Positions 49,356-61,783 of a stretch of 64,000 nucleotides of DNA are shown one piece after another. Under the pieces are notes generated by a model, which had not been told where the DNA came from, did not search any database, and was given only the letters and a program-made list of their open reading frames with translations. The stretch is from Torreya grandis. Taxonomy: Eukaryota; Streptophyta; Pinopsida; Cupressales; Taxaceae. The translations under genes were made by a program, and so were the position numbers. Positions within the stretch are counted from its first letter, which is position 1. Each line of letters begins with the position of its first letter. The stretch lies in the NCBI GenBank assembly GCA_037957365.1, contig JARHVA010006309.1:475001-539000 (forward strand), read 5' to 3'.

Positions 49356-50850
49356 GAAAATTAATGTTCCCCATGGCATCAATGTTCCTCATTAGGTGTG
49401 GTACTTGTGTCTTGATTTGATTTTCTATGAGCCACTCACCTTGGTGGCTAATCTGGCCCCATGTGACCACTCGATAAAGCATAATAGAGCATCCTTTTGT
49501 TGTCTTCATCCAGGTGTCCACAATATAATCCTCCTCCACTGGAAAAAAAATTTTGTGGATCAAGCTCATCAATGTCAAGTTGTTCTACTATAACTGAAGT
49601 GTCTAATAGAGGTGGATGATATGGTTTGAGGAGCTCCACATTGAATATTGGTTGCAGACAAAGGTAGGCTGGTAGGTTCAACTCAAAAGCATTTTCTCCA
49701 ACTTTTCTGGTGATGGTGTAGGGACCATATCATAGAGGCTGAATTTTTCTATGTGGGCCTGCATGTCATTCCTTCTAAAGCCACAACCAAACCTTATAAC
49801 CCATAACAAAATGGTGTGTAATCCTATGTTTGTCATGGCGTTGCTTATACTTCTGATTCATCTTCTCCAAGATGTCATAAACTTATTGTTGGATGTGTTG
49901 CATTTGTTCAATGAACTTTGTTGCTTTTGATACCTCATATCTTCCTTGAGGTGTGTATTCCCTGGTGGAGAATGGAATAGTTATATCAATTGGTGCCATG
50001 GGTTGGAACCCGAAGCACACTTGGAATGGACTGTGCTTGGTCAAGCTGTGGAAGACCCAATTATATCCATGTTGTATGAAAAAAATCCCCTAATCCCATG
50101 TTCATGGATGTTTTGAGTGATACATCCAAATCATTTGAACAATCAAGTGGTTCACCACCTCTGTCTAACCATCAGTCTGTGGGTGGAAGGCTGTGGACTT
50201 CATCAGCTTGGTATCCATCATCTTCCATAGAGTGGACCAGAAGATGCTTAGGAACCTACTATCTCAATATGAGACAATGGACTTTGGTAGACCAAAATGG
50301 ATCCATACATGACTAAAATATAGTTGAGCAGTTTCTTCAGCAGATATATTATTCTTACAGGCAGTCATGATAGCCATTTTTGAAAAATGTTCAACTACCA
50401 CAAAAATATAGTCCTTAAAATGTTTTAAAGTGGGCAAACCTAAGATAAAATCAATTGAGATAGATTCCCAAGGCTTGGTTGGTTCTAGGAATGGCATGTA
50501 CAGTCCTTGCTTCTTATTTGTTTGTTTGGCCATTGCACATGGGGTGCAAGATTTGAGATATTTTTTCACATCCTTTCACATATGGGGCTAGTAGAAGTGT
50601 TTTTGAAGAACTACTAATGTCTTATCTAAACCAAAGTGTGCAACTATCCTACTCAAATGTGCTTCCCATATCATCTTCTCTTGCTCTACAGCTGGAACAT
50701 AGATGTGCCCCGTATGATAGAGGAAATTATCTCGCAAATAGAAATCAAAAACATGTTTACCTTTTTTAAGCACCTGATATATATCAGCAAAGGTAGGATC
50801 TACTTCATACAAAGCACCCCAAGTGGTAGTCACATGTCCACACAAGTCAA
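49356..50850 (-). pseudogene. pol: Integrase and chromodomain-like tail of the gypsy element
   Basis: From 50,845 the minus strand gives the HHCC zinc domain (HLSRIVAHFG ... CTPC), then the core: SIDFILGLP with the first catalytic Asp, a second Asp region near 50,265 (DSRFL after a shift), and TDGQTEVVN with the Glu near 50,150. The tail shows AYLCLQPIFNVELLKPYHPP (GPY/F-type end), then YIVDTWMKTTKG, MLYRVVTWGQ and QGEWLIENQI. This last part resembles the chromodomain of Galadriel-like chromoviruses. Integrase would insert the cDNA, and the chromodomain would guide it to chromatin. Stops and shifts occur between blocks. Confidence 0.8.
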
Positions 50851-52100
50851 TAACTATTGTGAGTGCAGTAATCAGTGCATGGCTAAGAAAATATGTATCT
50901 GTATTTGAGCCCCCCTTTTTGTGTTTGATTATTAGGTGGAATTGGTGAAGATATGTGGCACACTTTTGGTGCCTCTCATTTCATATTTTGATCTGTGTCT
51001 GGATGAATTCTAATGGTCTATAGTCAGTGTGGATGACCATCTCTTTTCCCAAGATGTAGTCGTTTCATTGTTTGTAGGCTTACATAATGGCATAAAGCTC
51101 CTTATCATATGTCAGATACTTCCTGACTATATTATTGAAAGTTTCACTGTGATATGCAATAGGATGGCCATATTGCATGATGATAGCTCCCATGGCATAT
51201 TTAGATGCATATGTCATCAACTCAAAAAGTTGATGCAAATCTGGCAAGGTAAGAATAGATGCTGAACAAAGTCTATTCTTCAAATTCTCAAATTCCATTT
51301 TTTGTATTTCAATCCAATTAAATGTAGCTTTAGCTCCTCCTTTAGTCACTTGGGTTAGTGACCAAGAAACATGTGAAATCCCAAGAACAAACTTGCGATA
51401 TAAATTTGTAAGACCCAAGAAGCTACGAAGTTCTACGTGGGTCCATGGTGTGGGCCATTCTCGAATAACCTAAATATTTTTTGGATCAACATGGACCCCT
51501 TCATCATTCACAATGTACCTGAGGTACTGAATTATTATCATCTTGAATGTGCATTTGTTAACATTTGCATACATGTGCTCCTAAAGAGTTTCAACCACCT
51601 TACAAACATGTTGCAAATGTTCCTCCCATGTTCTGCTAGAGATGAGTATGTCATCCAAGAAGACAACCATAAATTAGTTGGTGAAGGGTCGTAGGATGTC
51701 ATCCATAATATTCATGAAGGTTGCAGGTGTGTTAGTTAATCCAAAAGGCATAACCAACCATTCAAAGAGCACCTCCTTTGATTTGAATGTAGTCTTCCAG
51801 ACATTAGTGGGATCTATGGAAATTTGGTGATAGCCAAATTTGAGATCAATTTTGGTGAACTTCACACCACGGAGTCGTTCCAGTAGGTCATCAATCCCAG
51901 GGAGAGGGTAGTGATTCTTCACAATGATTTTATTCACGGCTTGGTAGTCAATGCAAAGCCTCCATGTTCCATCTTTCTTTGGTGCCAAGACATTTAGGCT
52001 GCCACAGGGTGAAGAGTTTGACCTAATGTGACCCTTTTGGATCAATTCTTGAATTTGCCTTTTTATCTAATAATTCTCTAAAATTGATCTGCAATACACA
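50851..52100 (-). pseudogene. pol: Reverse transcriptase and RNase H of the gypsy element
   Basis: From 52,045 the frame reads NSSPCGSLNVLAPKKDGTWR, LCIDYQAVNKI, FGYHQISIDP and FEWLVMPFGLTNTPATF. After one stop the catalytic VVFLDDILISS follows near 51,655, then FLGLTNLYRKF near 51,410. RNase H comes next (about 51,270-50,870): GHPIAYHSETFNN, YDKELYAIM and VIHTDYRPLEF. The first RNase H Asp is lost (MTYASKYAMGA). At least three in-frame stops lie in one otherwise continuous frame, so this copy is inactive. Confidence 0.9.
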
Positions 52101-52439
52101 GGACTGTTAGGTAAAGGCGATCCTAAGATCAAATTGATAGAATGTTTTACCTGGCAATACAATGGAACTTCTATGGATGACTTGAATAAGTCATTATATT
52201 CTCTTTTGATTCATCCTATCTACTTTTGTTGTTGTGTTGATTGTGTAGTTAGGACTGCAACATTGGCCTTCTTGGGTTTTTATGGTTTGACCACCATGAG
52301 AACAAATTGCTTTGTCTTCTCCACCAATCTCTTACATTGCTTAGCATTGATCAGGGAGACAGATGTGGGAGGTTGTAACTCTGATACCCTATAGTGTTGT
52401 GTTCCAAGAGTGAGGGTGATTCTTCAAGTTCATGATTCA

Positions 52440-52720
52440 TAGATGCCATGTCATTCATACGTGAATGACTGACCAAGGAATACATCAAAAACATCTAGAT
52501 TGACCACATCACATAGGACTTCATCTTGGAAATGTTTTATTGCATATGAAAGAAGATATTTATGGGTGACACGGAGGTTTCTCCCTAGGCTCAACCATCA
52601 AATACTATATGGTTTTAGATGAGGCTTCATGGATAGATTCAAACTTTTCACAAATTTATCAGAAATTAAATTCTTTTGACTCCCACTATCAAGAATGAAA
52701 TGTGAAGGCTTACCTTTTAC
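52440..52720 (-). pseudogene. pol: Aspartic protease region of the gypsy element
   Basis: The minus strand reads HFILDSGSQKNLIS at about 52,700-52,660, giving the D-S-G active site of retropepsin, then a typical strand-rich stretch ending FDVFLGQSF. The enzyme would cut the polyprotein. One or more stops are present downstream of the active site. Confidence 0.75.
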
Positions 52721-52899
52721 CCATAATTTGGAGTGACACAATATTTCCTTGTCATCTAGCCTTTCTTTATGGGTCTATGATGAAGCAATGATGGTGTCAA
52801 GCTTAGCATCTACAATTTCTTCTTCATCCTCTTTGACTATGGGTTGTGTATGAGACAGAGTAGTAGATGTTGAGTATTGTGACTCAGAAAGTAGTGATT

Positions 52900-53850
52900 T
52901 GATGGCTCGACATTATTATTTGGAGTGAGTTTTAGTTTTGTGATAATCACCCCATTTTCAAACCTTCCCCTTGTGGGGTTTCTTATCTTGAAACTCCTTT
53001 ATCTCTAGTTTTGGCCTCATGTTTTACCTTCCTTGTCACTTTTCCATTTTGAGGGATGACTCTTTGTATTCTTTCTATGATGCTTCTACTCAATCTTCAC
53101 TACGAATTTGTATGCCTCACTGAGGGTTTCCAAATTGAAGAGTTCCATTTCCCCCCATATGTACCACTGTAGTCCACCATGATATTTGAAATTCTTATGT
53201 TTCTTCCTTTCTTGGATGCCTAATATTTCAGACAAAGAATGGAAAATATCTATTTAATCTTGAATAGATTGGTCCTTACCTTGGTGAAGTTGTTGCCACT
53301 GTATGTACAAATCATCATATGCTCTAATGGGATAGTATTCTTCTTTCACCCCTTCCATAAAATCATCCCAAGTAGGTTCGAAATCAAGGCTAATGTCATC
53401 TATACTGAACCTCATTTTTTACACTTCCAACCATTTTTTCATGGGCAATGACGCTTTCAAAAGAGCAAAAGTGATCTTTTCTGCATCGATGAATTTGTTT
53501 ACAAAGAAGTAGGAAGACAACTGATCTAACCAATTTTCTACTACATCAACAATGATTTTGCCTTCAAATTTAGGAATATCAAAATTTGCCTAGACCTTGA
53601 AGGGTGTTGGGGCACTGAAAGGATGTTCCATAGATGAGGAGATACCAAGTGTAGCTGAGGAGCCAGAATTCCCCATCAGGAGTTGTTGAAGAATTTGGGA
53701 AAATTATTGCAGCATCTATGCTTGTTTTCATTAGAGGGATTCATTCACCATTTCCTTGAAAGGATCATATTTGTCAGTGTAGTCCACCATTTGAAGTCAT
53801 TTGGGTTAAACAAGTGGGTAGTTTGGAAGGTTTGTTTTTTCCCACCCAAG
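52900..53850 (-). pseudogene. gag: gag of the gypsy element
   Basis: From about 53,790 the minus strand reads MVDYTDKYDPFKEMV, and later a capsid (retrotrans_gag) pattern: FDIPKFEGKIIVDVVENWLD, FALLKASLPMKKWLEV, and EPTWDDFMEGVKEEYYP followed by LYIQWQQLHQGKDQSIQD. Near 52,950 a zinc-knuckle remnant (GDYHKTKTHSK) keeps His but has lost its cysteines. Several stops lie within. In a live element gag would form the particle. Confidence 0.8.
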
Positions 53851-53901
53851 CTTCTTGTAGCCTGACCTCATCCTCAGGATCATACACTCTCCAGAAAAAT
53901 T

Positions 53902-53913
53902 GATCTGATACCA
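53902..53913 (-). other. Primer binding site, initiator-Met tRNA type
   Basis: The minus strand reads TGGTATCAGATC one base inside the 5' LTR. This matches the TGGTATCAGAGC primer site of many plant LTR retrotransposons except at the second-last base. Confidence 0.85.
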
Positions 53914-53914
53914 C

Positions 53915-54442
53915 TGATCCAAAATTTAGAAGTTCTGGTTGATAAATATTTCAAGAATACAAAAATAACATAGTAATAATGAATTTTCTGAGAAGAGATG
54001 TATTATTACTCAAGATCACAATACAACTATATGTTTATCTCTGGGAAGAGATGTCTGAATTTTCCATTTCAAGTTACATCTTCATTTATACATATTTATA
54101 AATTAGGGTGAGGATGTGGAAGGTCACCAATATTGAGGTAGATTAAATTGTTTGACTTCCATTATTTAAAAAAATATAGAACTCAAGGAATTACTATTTT
54201 TAGAAACTTACTATTTTTAGACTGCACTACTAAGGGTCACTTCCATTGGGTTTTTGGGGGTTAAAATTCATTGATAAAATGTCTATTGCATCTCACAATG
54301 TTATCCTCATTCTTATCTTTAAAAAATTTCAAACGGAGAGTCAATTTGAGCTACGGTGCAAAAGTTATGGCACCCAGAAGTTCTGTCATCAATTAGAGTG
54401 GAACTGTCACCCGAATTGTCACCTAAATCACTATCCAGATCA
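53915..54442 (-). repeat. 5' LTR of the gypsy element (528 bp)
   Basis: Partner of 48,803-49,342. It begins TGATCCAAAATTTAG and ends CCAGATCA on the plus strand. Confidence 0.92.
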
Positions 54443-54447
54443 AAATT
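54443..54447. other. Target-site duplication of the gypsy element, right
   Basis: AAATT, identical to 48,798-48,802. Confidence 0.8.
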
Positions 54448-55480
54448 TACATTTTTAAATCATCAAAAAATTAAACATATTTATAATGGATGTACATAGT
54501 TTCTATTTTTTAACTTAATTTATGATTTTAATTATTAAAAGTTGTTTTTTGTTTAATTTATAAAATTTGTTAAAATTATTACATCAGAGGCATTTTGTTT
54601 ACATAAGTATGCATAGATCCATTCCACACTAGGGTATATTCCCTATTTTCATCTTTAAAATCTAAATATTATATTCCCTATCATGGAATACCACTTTTGG
54701 GGATGTAACAAGGTGTTATATGTATCATAATTTCCCAATCGGGTGGTTTTATGTAGTTTCCAATGACTAACTATTATAATGTGCCAGTCTTCCAAGCTCC
54801 TAGAAAAAACCAAGTTTAAATGAATCACAACATCATGAATGAGCAAAAAACATGGAACATTAAATTTAATTATTCATGTTTTTAATTACACATGTATATG
54901 GGATAAAGATACTAGATATCCAAATTTCCATTATCGGCCATAGAAGATGTGAGGAGAGTTAGGTCGTCATGGAAGGATTGGAGGGATCCAATAAGATAGA
55001 TTCAATCAGATATGATGAAGAAATAATGTAATAGTATATAGAACCAATTTTTTGAATCAAAGAGGACAATTATAGGGTTTTTGTATGGTTTTGAAGAGTT
55101 AAAGCTGATTTATAGAAGGGAGGAAGGGAAAATGATGGAGGTTGAAATATGTGTAATGGGTTATAGTAGTGGGGAGTATCAAGGATAGACGGTGGAGACA
55201 TGGAGGACAGAGGAAGGGAGGCATGACAAAATATATTTGGGTATGCATCAAAATATTTTGTGGTCATAATGTGGTAGTGGAGGGATAAGGGGTGGCTCTG
55301 AATGTAAAATCATTATGTAATGAGAATGTTGAGGAGTGGAGTTATTAGTGGGAATCAATCGGTGTCTATGGAATGGAGGTGTAAATAGCATGGAATTTGT
55401 TGGTGGGTGTGGATAATGTTGGAGAGGAGTCTACATGAGGTAGTAGGTGGTCATGGAAGAGAGTGGTGGATGAAAGCAAT

Positions 55481-58400
55481 AGATGGAGGCAATCGAGCAG
55501 TGCATCAGCCATTATAATATTTTGGTTTGTTTCTTTTCATATAATAATATATTAAATATTAAAAATAACTTAATAAATATATAATATTAATATAATAATA
55601 TATTATATATTATATATATCATGTCTATACATAGTATATAAATTTATAAAAATTAATCATATACATATTACAATATTATTTATAACTAAAAATATATCAT
55701 AAAATTAAATATATAATCATAATGTATTATATTCATAATTAGTATATATGATCAATATAAAATTTATGATTTGAGCCACACATCAGATGTTAAGCCTTGC
55801 TAAAATAAAATTAATTATCTTAATATCTGTTCATTCTCAGTTGTACACTTCTTACACTCAGCGTTGCCCACTTGAGTAGTATTGAAAATGTGGATGGTAA
55901 ACCTGGAATTATGTTGTTATAGCCAGGGAAGGGTTTAGCATCAAGATGGACTGAACATAGACAATGATTGGAAGACACCAATAGTGGGTATGGTTAACTC
56001 CCTACTATTATTGTCTCTATCAGAACCAAGGTGAGTGGACCTATAGGTTAGCTTCATCGCATGGAGGGATACTACAATTCAATCTCCATGGGGATTATTG
56101 GCACATAAAAAAATTTGACTAGAGCATAACCAAACTTGCCCACACCTCTTGAAAATAATTATCACATGGAATGAACAAATTATCTAAGACAAAAACAAAC
56201 TAATAAAGCCAAAAAAGAATGTGATTGTAACTTTAAATTCTAAAAAAACTCTTGACAAATATGGGCCAAATGGATGATTACAATATTGGGATTCAAATAA
56301 AAAATACAGATACATTTTAGATATGAAGTCTTTATGAATCTGCAAGCAAATAATACTCATAATAGTCAACATGGTGTATTATTTATAGGGTAAGGCATGT
56401 AGGATAAGTTAGGTATATAAAATATGATGTGGTGGTTTTCAAGAAACAAGAATTCCTTCAACAAGGATGACATAATTCATTTCCAACAATGTAAAACATA
56501 AAAAGACAAATTAAGGAAATTATTAGGAATGCTTTTGATCCACTGGTGTTAATACAATGCAAATATTTAGATGATATTTGAACCCTATATCATAAACTAC
56601 AAGTAGAGATTTAAACACTTCCTCCTATTATATCCATAAACCTAGAATGTCCTCAAAAGGTTATCAACAACAAATTTCCAAATCATAATGTAAAAAGGAA
56701 TTTATAAACTAAGTCTATGCCCAAAATGACCATCTTTGAGTGAAATAACACTAGATAACCAATCAATAGAGCATATGCAATGTATTATTGCATTTCATTA
56801 ATAAGATGAATAAAAAATCACAACTATTTTCTTTTAACATGAAAGTAGATACTATGTACATTATTTCTCAAAATGCTAACATGGGGAAAAGCATGGTGGT
56901 TTGGTTTTGATAAAGGGGAGATATATACATGCTCTCAGATCTTGGTAATGGCTATACAACTATAACCACCTTAGTAAGAGAGGAAAAAAACACATAACAA
57001 GGACCCTAAAAACGAAAAGGCCTCTTCAAAGAATAATTTTTTGGAATTTGAAAGAGCCTAAGACCTAGGAAAACCAACAAATACCTTGCAAAGAGGACAT
57101 ATGCTCTTTACTTATAAAACTCTCTCACCCAAAATATTCTTCTAAGATGCAACAACTAGACATTGTCCCAATCATGCCTGAAAGCTCTTATTCTTGCAAG
57201 GAAATGATTTGGGTAACTACTTGACCATTTAATGATGAGATTTGGTAACAAGCCCTTAATATTCTTGGTTAGAAATTCATTTTAGTTGATCTTAAGTGAC
57301 AATATTCTCCTGGGTTCAAAACAAACTCCTTATATTCATGTGAAAATTCTTGTCCATGTATTTGACCACTCATTTGCATAGTTGGAAGCTTGTGGATAGC
57401 TTCCCTTCTCCTTATGTAAGCCAAAGAATCCCTTTACCTTGTAATTATGGAAATGCATGATCTATGGCCATTTTAAAAAACTATTTCCAATGGTCCACCT
57501 TGGTCTCACAACCCCTACAAGAAATTTATTTCATGGAGGTATTCTACATAATCCAAACATTTAAAAATACAATACTTAGCTCATTTTACCTTTTTGTCTT
57601 TTGAGTTTCCCATTCCTTCTTTCTATTTGATTTCAAATTTTTAGGGTTGCCACCAAACTCAATCAAGTTAACTGGCATATTTACTTTATTCTTTCCTTAT
57701 GCAGGAATTTAACCTTCTTTTGCAATTTTAAACCTCCTTTGCCTAGTGGGATTTCGGATGCCAACTACAACTTTGCAAGTTGGTATAAATCTAGAAGTTA
57801 GCTATATATTTGTAAATTATAAATTTAAAACTTGGAATCTGAAGTTGTAATTATTCTCAAAAGTTCTATCAAAGACTTGGGAACTTTAAATGAAATTTAC
57901 AATTTACAAAACTTCAAAGTTGTATTTGGTGTTGAAAATTTTGCTTGAAATGATTGATCTCATGTTGAACAATAGGTGGCAGACATTTGAGTGCAATTCA
58001 TAGATTGCACATTTGGAAATGCAAAAATGCATATTCCTTTGAAATATCTCGCATACCTCCCTTTGAGACATTTTTCCTTTATTCCAACCTTGAAGTAGAA
58101 ATATGACCTATAGAAAATCTTCTCAAAAGCCAATCCTTTCTCTGGCCATCATTTGCTTCTCCATTCTCTACTTAGTATGTTCTTTATGATGCATTACACT
58201 AGTTATCCACCCCTTCAAAATTAAAATACATGAAAGTACGCCATAGGAGGCAAAAAAATATCACAAATGGGACTCAATATTTTACACATTCATAAAATAT
58301 CTACTTATGAACAATGTAGTAAACTTGATTAAAATTGCCAAGATCCATAACAAAGATGAAAAAGTATTATCACTCAATTTTCTTTCCCACTCCTTGCATT

Positions 58401-58679
58401 GCCTTAAAAAACATTGGCTTCAATGAATGCTCTATTTAGGTCAAATTTAATCTTTAAGATTATATATTTTCATCCCAAACTTCAACCACTATGGTTATTT
58501 TTTCCAAGTGAAGCATAATCATCGATTCATTGCTATGATAATTGGAAAAAATAAAACAACTTAACATCATAAATGCTATGGAAATCACATAACAAATGTA
58601 TTGAAAGAAAGGGAGATGAGTCCATTCAGTCCTAAATCAATCAAAGTGTGATGAATAGCTACATCAAGATTTCAAGTAA
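55481..58679. other. Unassigned interval
   Basis: 55,535-55,760 is a low-complexity AT tract full of 'ataata' and 'tatata' words. 55,780-56,060 is less AT-rich but shows no domain I recognise. The rest has no clear coding, repeat or RNA feature. Confidence 0.4.
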
Positions 58680-59030
58680 TGTAATGCTTCTACAACTCCA
58701 ATAGACTCTTTTAACCATTGTATCCAGTGAAGTCCTGGTAATCATTGCCCCCATGGAGGTTCTCTTCAAGATTTCCCCTTGAGACAAAGTTTGAAACCAA
58801 AAGACATTCATGGCCTTCTATAAAGTATCCAACAAGGGAAAGAATGAGATTGTGTTTCAATGAAGTAAGAATCTCAACTTCCAATATAAACTCTTTCATT
58901 GCTTCTAATTAACAATTTAAGATTTTCACTACCATAGATTGCCCATCAGGATGTAAACCCTTGTAGGCTCGACTCCATCCTCCATTTCTTATAAAAATCT
59001 CTACTAAAAATTTAAACACTGCAGATTGTA
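58680..59030 (-). pseudogene. Receptor-like cytoplasmic kinase fragment
   Basis: The minus strand from about 58,985 reads NGGWSRAYKGLHPDGQ, then MVVKILN (Lys of the VAIK motif kept), one stop, then KEFILEVEILTSLKH (helix C Glu), LVGYFIEGHECLLVSNFVSR and GNLEENLHG. This is the N-lobe and hinge of a plant receptor-like kinase, most like the RLCK VI or USP-kinase group, whose copies read SRGSLEENLHG here. The glycine loop is degenerate and the C-lobe (HRD, DFG) is missing downstream. It is a truncated gene copy, perhaps a captured exon. Confidence 0.75.
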
Positions 59031-60099
59031 GATCATGATAATTAAATTATCTACATATTTTACTTTCATGAGGATAATCTAATTACTTTGTCATAAAATA
59101 TTCTTCAGACCTCATTTCAATGTATTAACTGCAATGGAACTGAGGTTTATCTTCTTGGTCCTCAATAATGGTTACCTCATTTATAAACTGCACCTTATAC
59201 TCTTACATGTATATCTCAAGAGCATTCTCATCATTCAACATTATATAATTTCCTATAATCTCATCAATCCATTTCTTCAATCACTGATCTACATGGCATC
59301 TCTTCTCCAACATGTATCACTGACATTTATAGAAAATAAGGATATCCAAAATACTCTTTGCTTGCACATAATCGTTGGATATATTGAGAGATCCTGGACC
59401 TTTTGATTTGAACATTTTCTTGGGCCTTAGTGCTTGGATGGTTTGTGAAGATAATAACATGTTTGAAATTTACAAGTTTGTATTTTGTGTTGCATTCTCC
59501 ATCGGGCTTTTCATATTAGCACTAATATTACAACTTACAATTTCACAACATGCATTTTGGTTATTGCACATCGTCCAAATAATTCTACAAACTATATTTT
59601 GTTAACTTGGACCATAGGCTATGGGTTTGGTAGATCGATCAACAATTTATAACTTGCAAATTTAAAAAATACTTTTGGCAAGTTATTTTTCCATCGTGGA
59701 AGTCCATCAATGTCCCACATAGGCCCACACCTTACCATTTTTAAATATTTATCTTGTTTTTTGATCTTCCATGTGGACCATTTAAACCTTTTATGTAGGT
59801 AATAGAGACCCCAACATGGACATGGAGTAGTGGGCATGCTCTTTGTTTTTTACTAGTGCCTATTTCTTTGTTGTTTTTCATGTAGGCCTTAAAACAATTG
59901 GTGTAGGTTCCTTTTCAAATTTTAAACCATCCATGTGGATTTTGAAAACCTATGTTATGGATTCCCATTTATACCAACTCTTTATTACATCGTTTACTGA
60001 GTTCCTCTTCCACATTGATCAGTGGGATTCAGACAATGGAACTCTATTTACAACTTGCATTATTAATACTTCTTATTTTTCAAGTTTTTTTCTAGACTA
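59031..60099. other. Unassigned interval
   Basis: Plus-strand frames at 59,134-59,406, 59,375-59,605 and 59,843-60,100 are short, hydrophobic and without known motifs. It probably includes decayed post-RNase-H sequence of the neighbouring gypsy element. Confidence 0.4.
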
Positions 60100-60139
60100 A
60101 AATCTATACTGATGTCCCATATGATCAATTACTTCCTTC

Positions 60140-60560
60140 TAATGGGTGTGGGAACTCGACATGCAATTTTCACATTGTAAACTTGCATTTAATTTTTTAA
60201 AGTAATAAATAATGTCTTTATACCATGTAAATATTCTAATTTGACTCAAGGAATCATCAATATTAAAAAGAATAGTGTTTACCTCAGTAGCCTACAAATT
60301 GATCTCATTTATGAGCTTTGTTAGACCCATCCCTCTCACTAGCTTGGTGGTTTGGACATCTATGTCATAATTTTGTAAATTGTTGACCCACCTACATCTC
60401 TTTCTTGATGCTTCAATCTGAGTCAATATGTCAATTACCATTGTATTTGGGTTGTATGAAACAATCTTTGAACTTAAAATGTAAGGTATGATTTTCTTAA
60501 TAGCTTTCAAAAGGGTGAAAGCTTGTTTTTCCATGATTGTATAGTTCAATTCAGACCCCT
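60140..60560 (-). pseudogene. pol: Gypsy RNase H and linker of the Tat-like element
   Basis: The minus strand 60,549-60,292 reads NYTIMEKQAFTLLKAIKKII, PYILSSKIVSY, RCRWVNNLQNYDIDVQTTK and VRGMGLTKLINE. This is the usual RNase H that follows gypsy RT, and its RWxxxLQxYD motif is clear. Downstream, FTWYKDIIYYF near 60,220 matches the linker before integrase. No integrase core was seen after that. Confidence 0.75.
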
Positions 60561-60639
60561 ACATATTTTATTAAACAAATCTATGGGTTGTTTGTGACCA
60601 TCATCATTCTTTTACAATAAGACAACAACTATAGTTCTA

Positions 60640-61560
60640 TAGGACACAAAATAGAACATTCGTAATCATTTATTGTAATCAAGAATGGCCAATATAAGGG
60701 CAAAAATCAAGGCTCCTTTGATGTCAATGAATGCTTGTATGGCCTTCTCCTCCCACTTTATGGTTTGGTCTTTCTTTAGCATAGAAGTAATAGGTAGAAT
60801 GATCTCTATAAAGTTAGACACAAACCATCTTACAAAGTTGATTTGTCTAAAGAAAGACTAAATTCCCTTCTTGGATTAAGAGATAGGTAATTTTTCAATG
60901 GCATCTACCCTCTTGGGGTCAATTATGAGACCATCCTCAGACATTATATGTCATAACAACTTATCCTTTTATACTCCAAAGTGACATTTCTTAAGATTAA
61001 GGGAAATACCAAATTCCCTGAATATAATGAACACCGTCTCTAAATGTTCCAATGTTTTTTGTTGTTATTGGAGTACACTATAAAGTCATCCTCATATATA
61101 GTTATGAATTTTTTAATTCCACCTACAAAATCAATGTCCATATCTCTCTAAAATGCTACATCAACATTCATTGACCTGAACGCCATCCTCGTATAAACAT
61201 ATGTTCCTTAAGGAATTGTAAATACAGTCTCAATTATCTCTAATTCCTTCACCACAACTTGGTTATACCCTAATAAATCATCCAAAGTGTAAAACATTTA
61301 TGATCTTATGATATTTTATGCAAGATATCCATATTAGATAGGGGGTATCTTCTAGTGAAGCTCTATTTAAATTTTAAAAATCAATGCGTAAGTAGATGTC
61401 ACCATTCTTCTTTCATATAGGGAATAAGTTCACCATCCATGATGAATACCTGATGGACTGAATAATCCCACTGTCCCTTAGCTTCTTTAACTCATCCCGC
61501 ATCTTGATGGCCAAGATGGTGTTAACAGGTCTTTACATATGTCTGAAAGGCTTGTTTTTA
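60640..61560 (-). pseudogene. pol: Reverse transcriptase of the Tat-like element
   Basis: Minus-strand pieces in order: MRDELKKLRDSGIIQSIRYS, SWMVNLFPI, KKNGDIYLRIDF, NLNRASLEDTPY, then frameshifts, then YEDDFIVYS near 61,090 in the YxDD position. Next come FREFGISLNLKKCHFGV, IIDPKRVDAIEKLPIS, FRQINFVRWFVSNF and ILPITSMLKKDQTIKWEEKA. The order and spacing match gypsy RT and connection. Several stops and shifts inactivate it. Confidence 0.8.
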
Positions 61561-61783
61561 GGCTAAAATGGGTTGACATGTTGAAATAAATATTCCCTAT
61601 AAACTTTCAATTAAGAATAAGACCATATAGACAATCTTGATACTTTTTTAGTAGCTACATGTAGAACTATTTCTTGGTTGCACTTAAGTAAGTACCCAAC
61701 TAGACTTTCCATGGATTCTCTTTAGAGCCCAAATTGCATTCAGTCACATCTTTTAAGATAAATAAGTTTCAATTTTTAGTTTG

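Larger units (their letters stand above)
48803..54442 (-). mobile_element. Complete but decayed Ty3/gypsy element, minus strand
   Basis: 5,640 bp with LTRs starting TG and ending CA (48,803-49,342 and 53,915-54,442), AAATT target duplications, a PBS and a PPT. The domain order is gag, protease, reverse transcriptase, RNase H, integrase, chromodomain-like tail. This is the Ty3/gypsy chromovirus order; the tail suggests a Galadriel-like lineage (inference). The LTRs differ every several bases by eye, and the frame has many stops, so it is old and dead. It sits in copy 2 of the duplicated segment; copy 1 is empty at this site. Confidence 0.93.
43548..55480. repeat. Duplicated segment, copy 2, split by two insertions
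   Basis: Collinear partner of 17,080-22,440 in the same orientation. It is interrupted at 43,728-44,637 by a LINE and at 48,803-54,442 by a gypsy element. After 54,448 the match resumes ('acatcagaggcattttgttt' near 54,580) and runs to about 55,480. Confidence 0.75.

Noticed and set aside
49125..53865. Many plus-strand frames across the gypsy element
   Set aside because: All are antisense shadows of gag and pol; none shows a motif of its own.
17080..55480. The 5.3-kb direct repeats as LTRs of one giant retrotransposon
   Set aside because: No PBS, PPT or target duplication at the ends, a third partial copy between them, and no pol of matching age; local duplication or a dispersed repeat is simpler.
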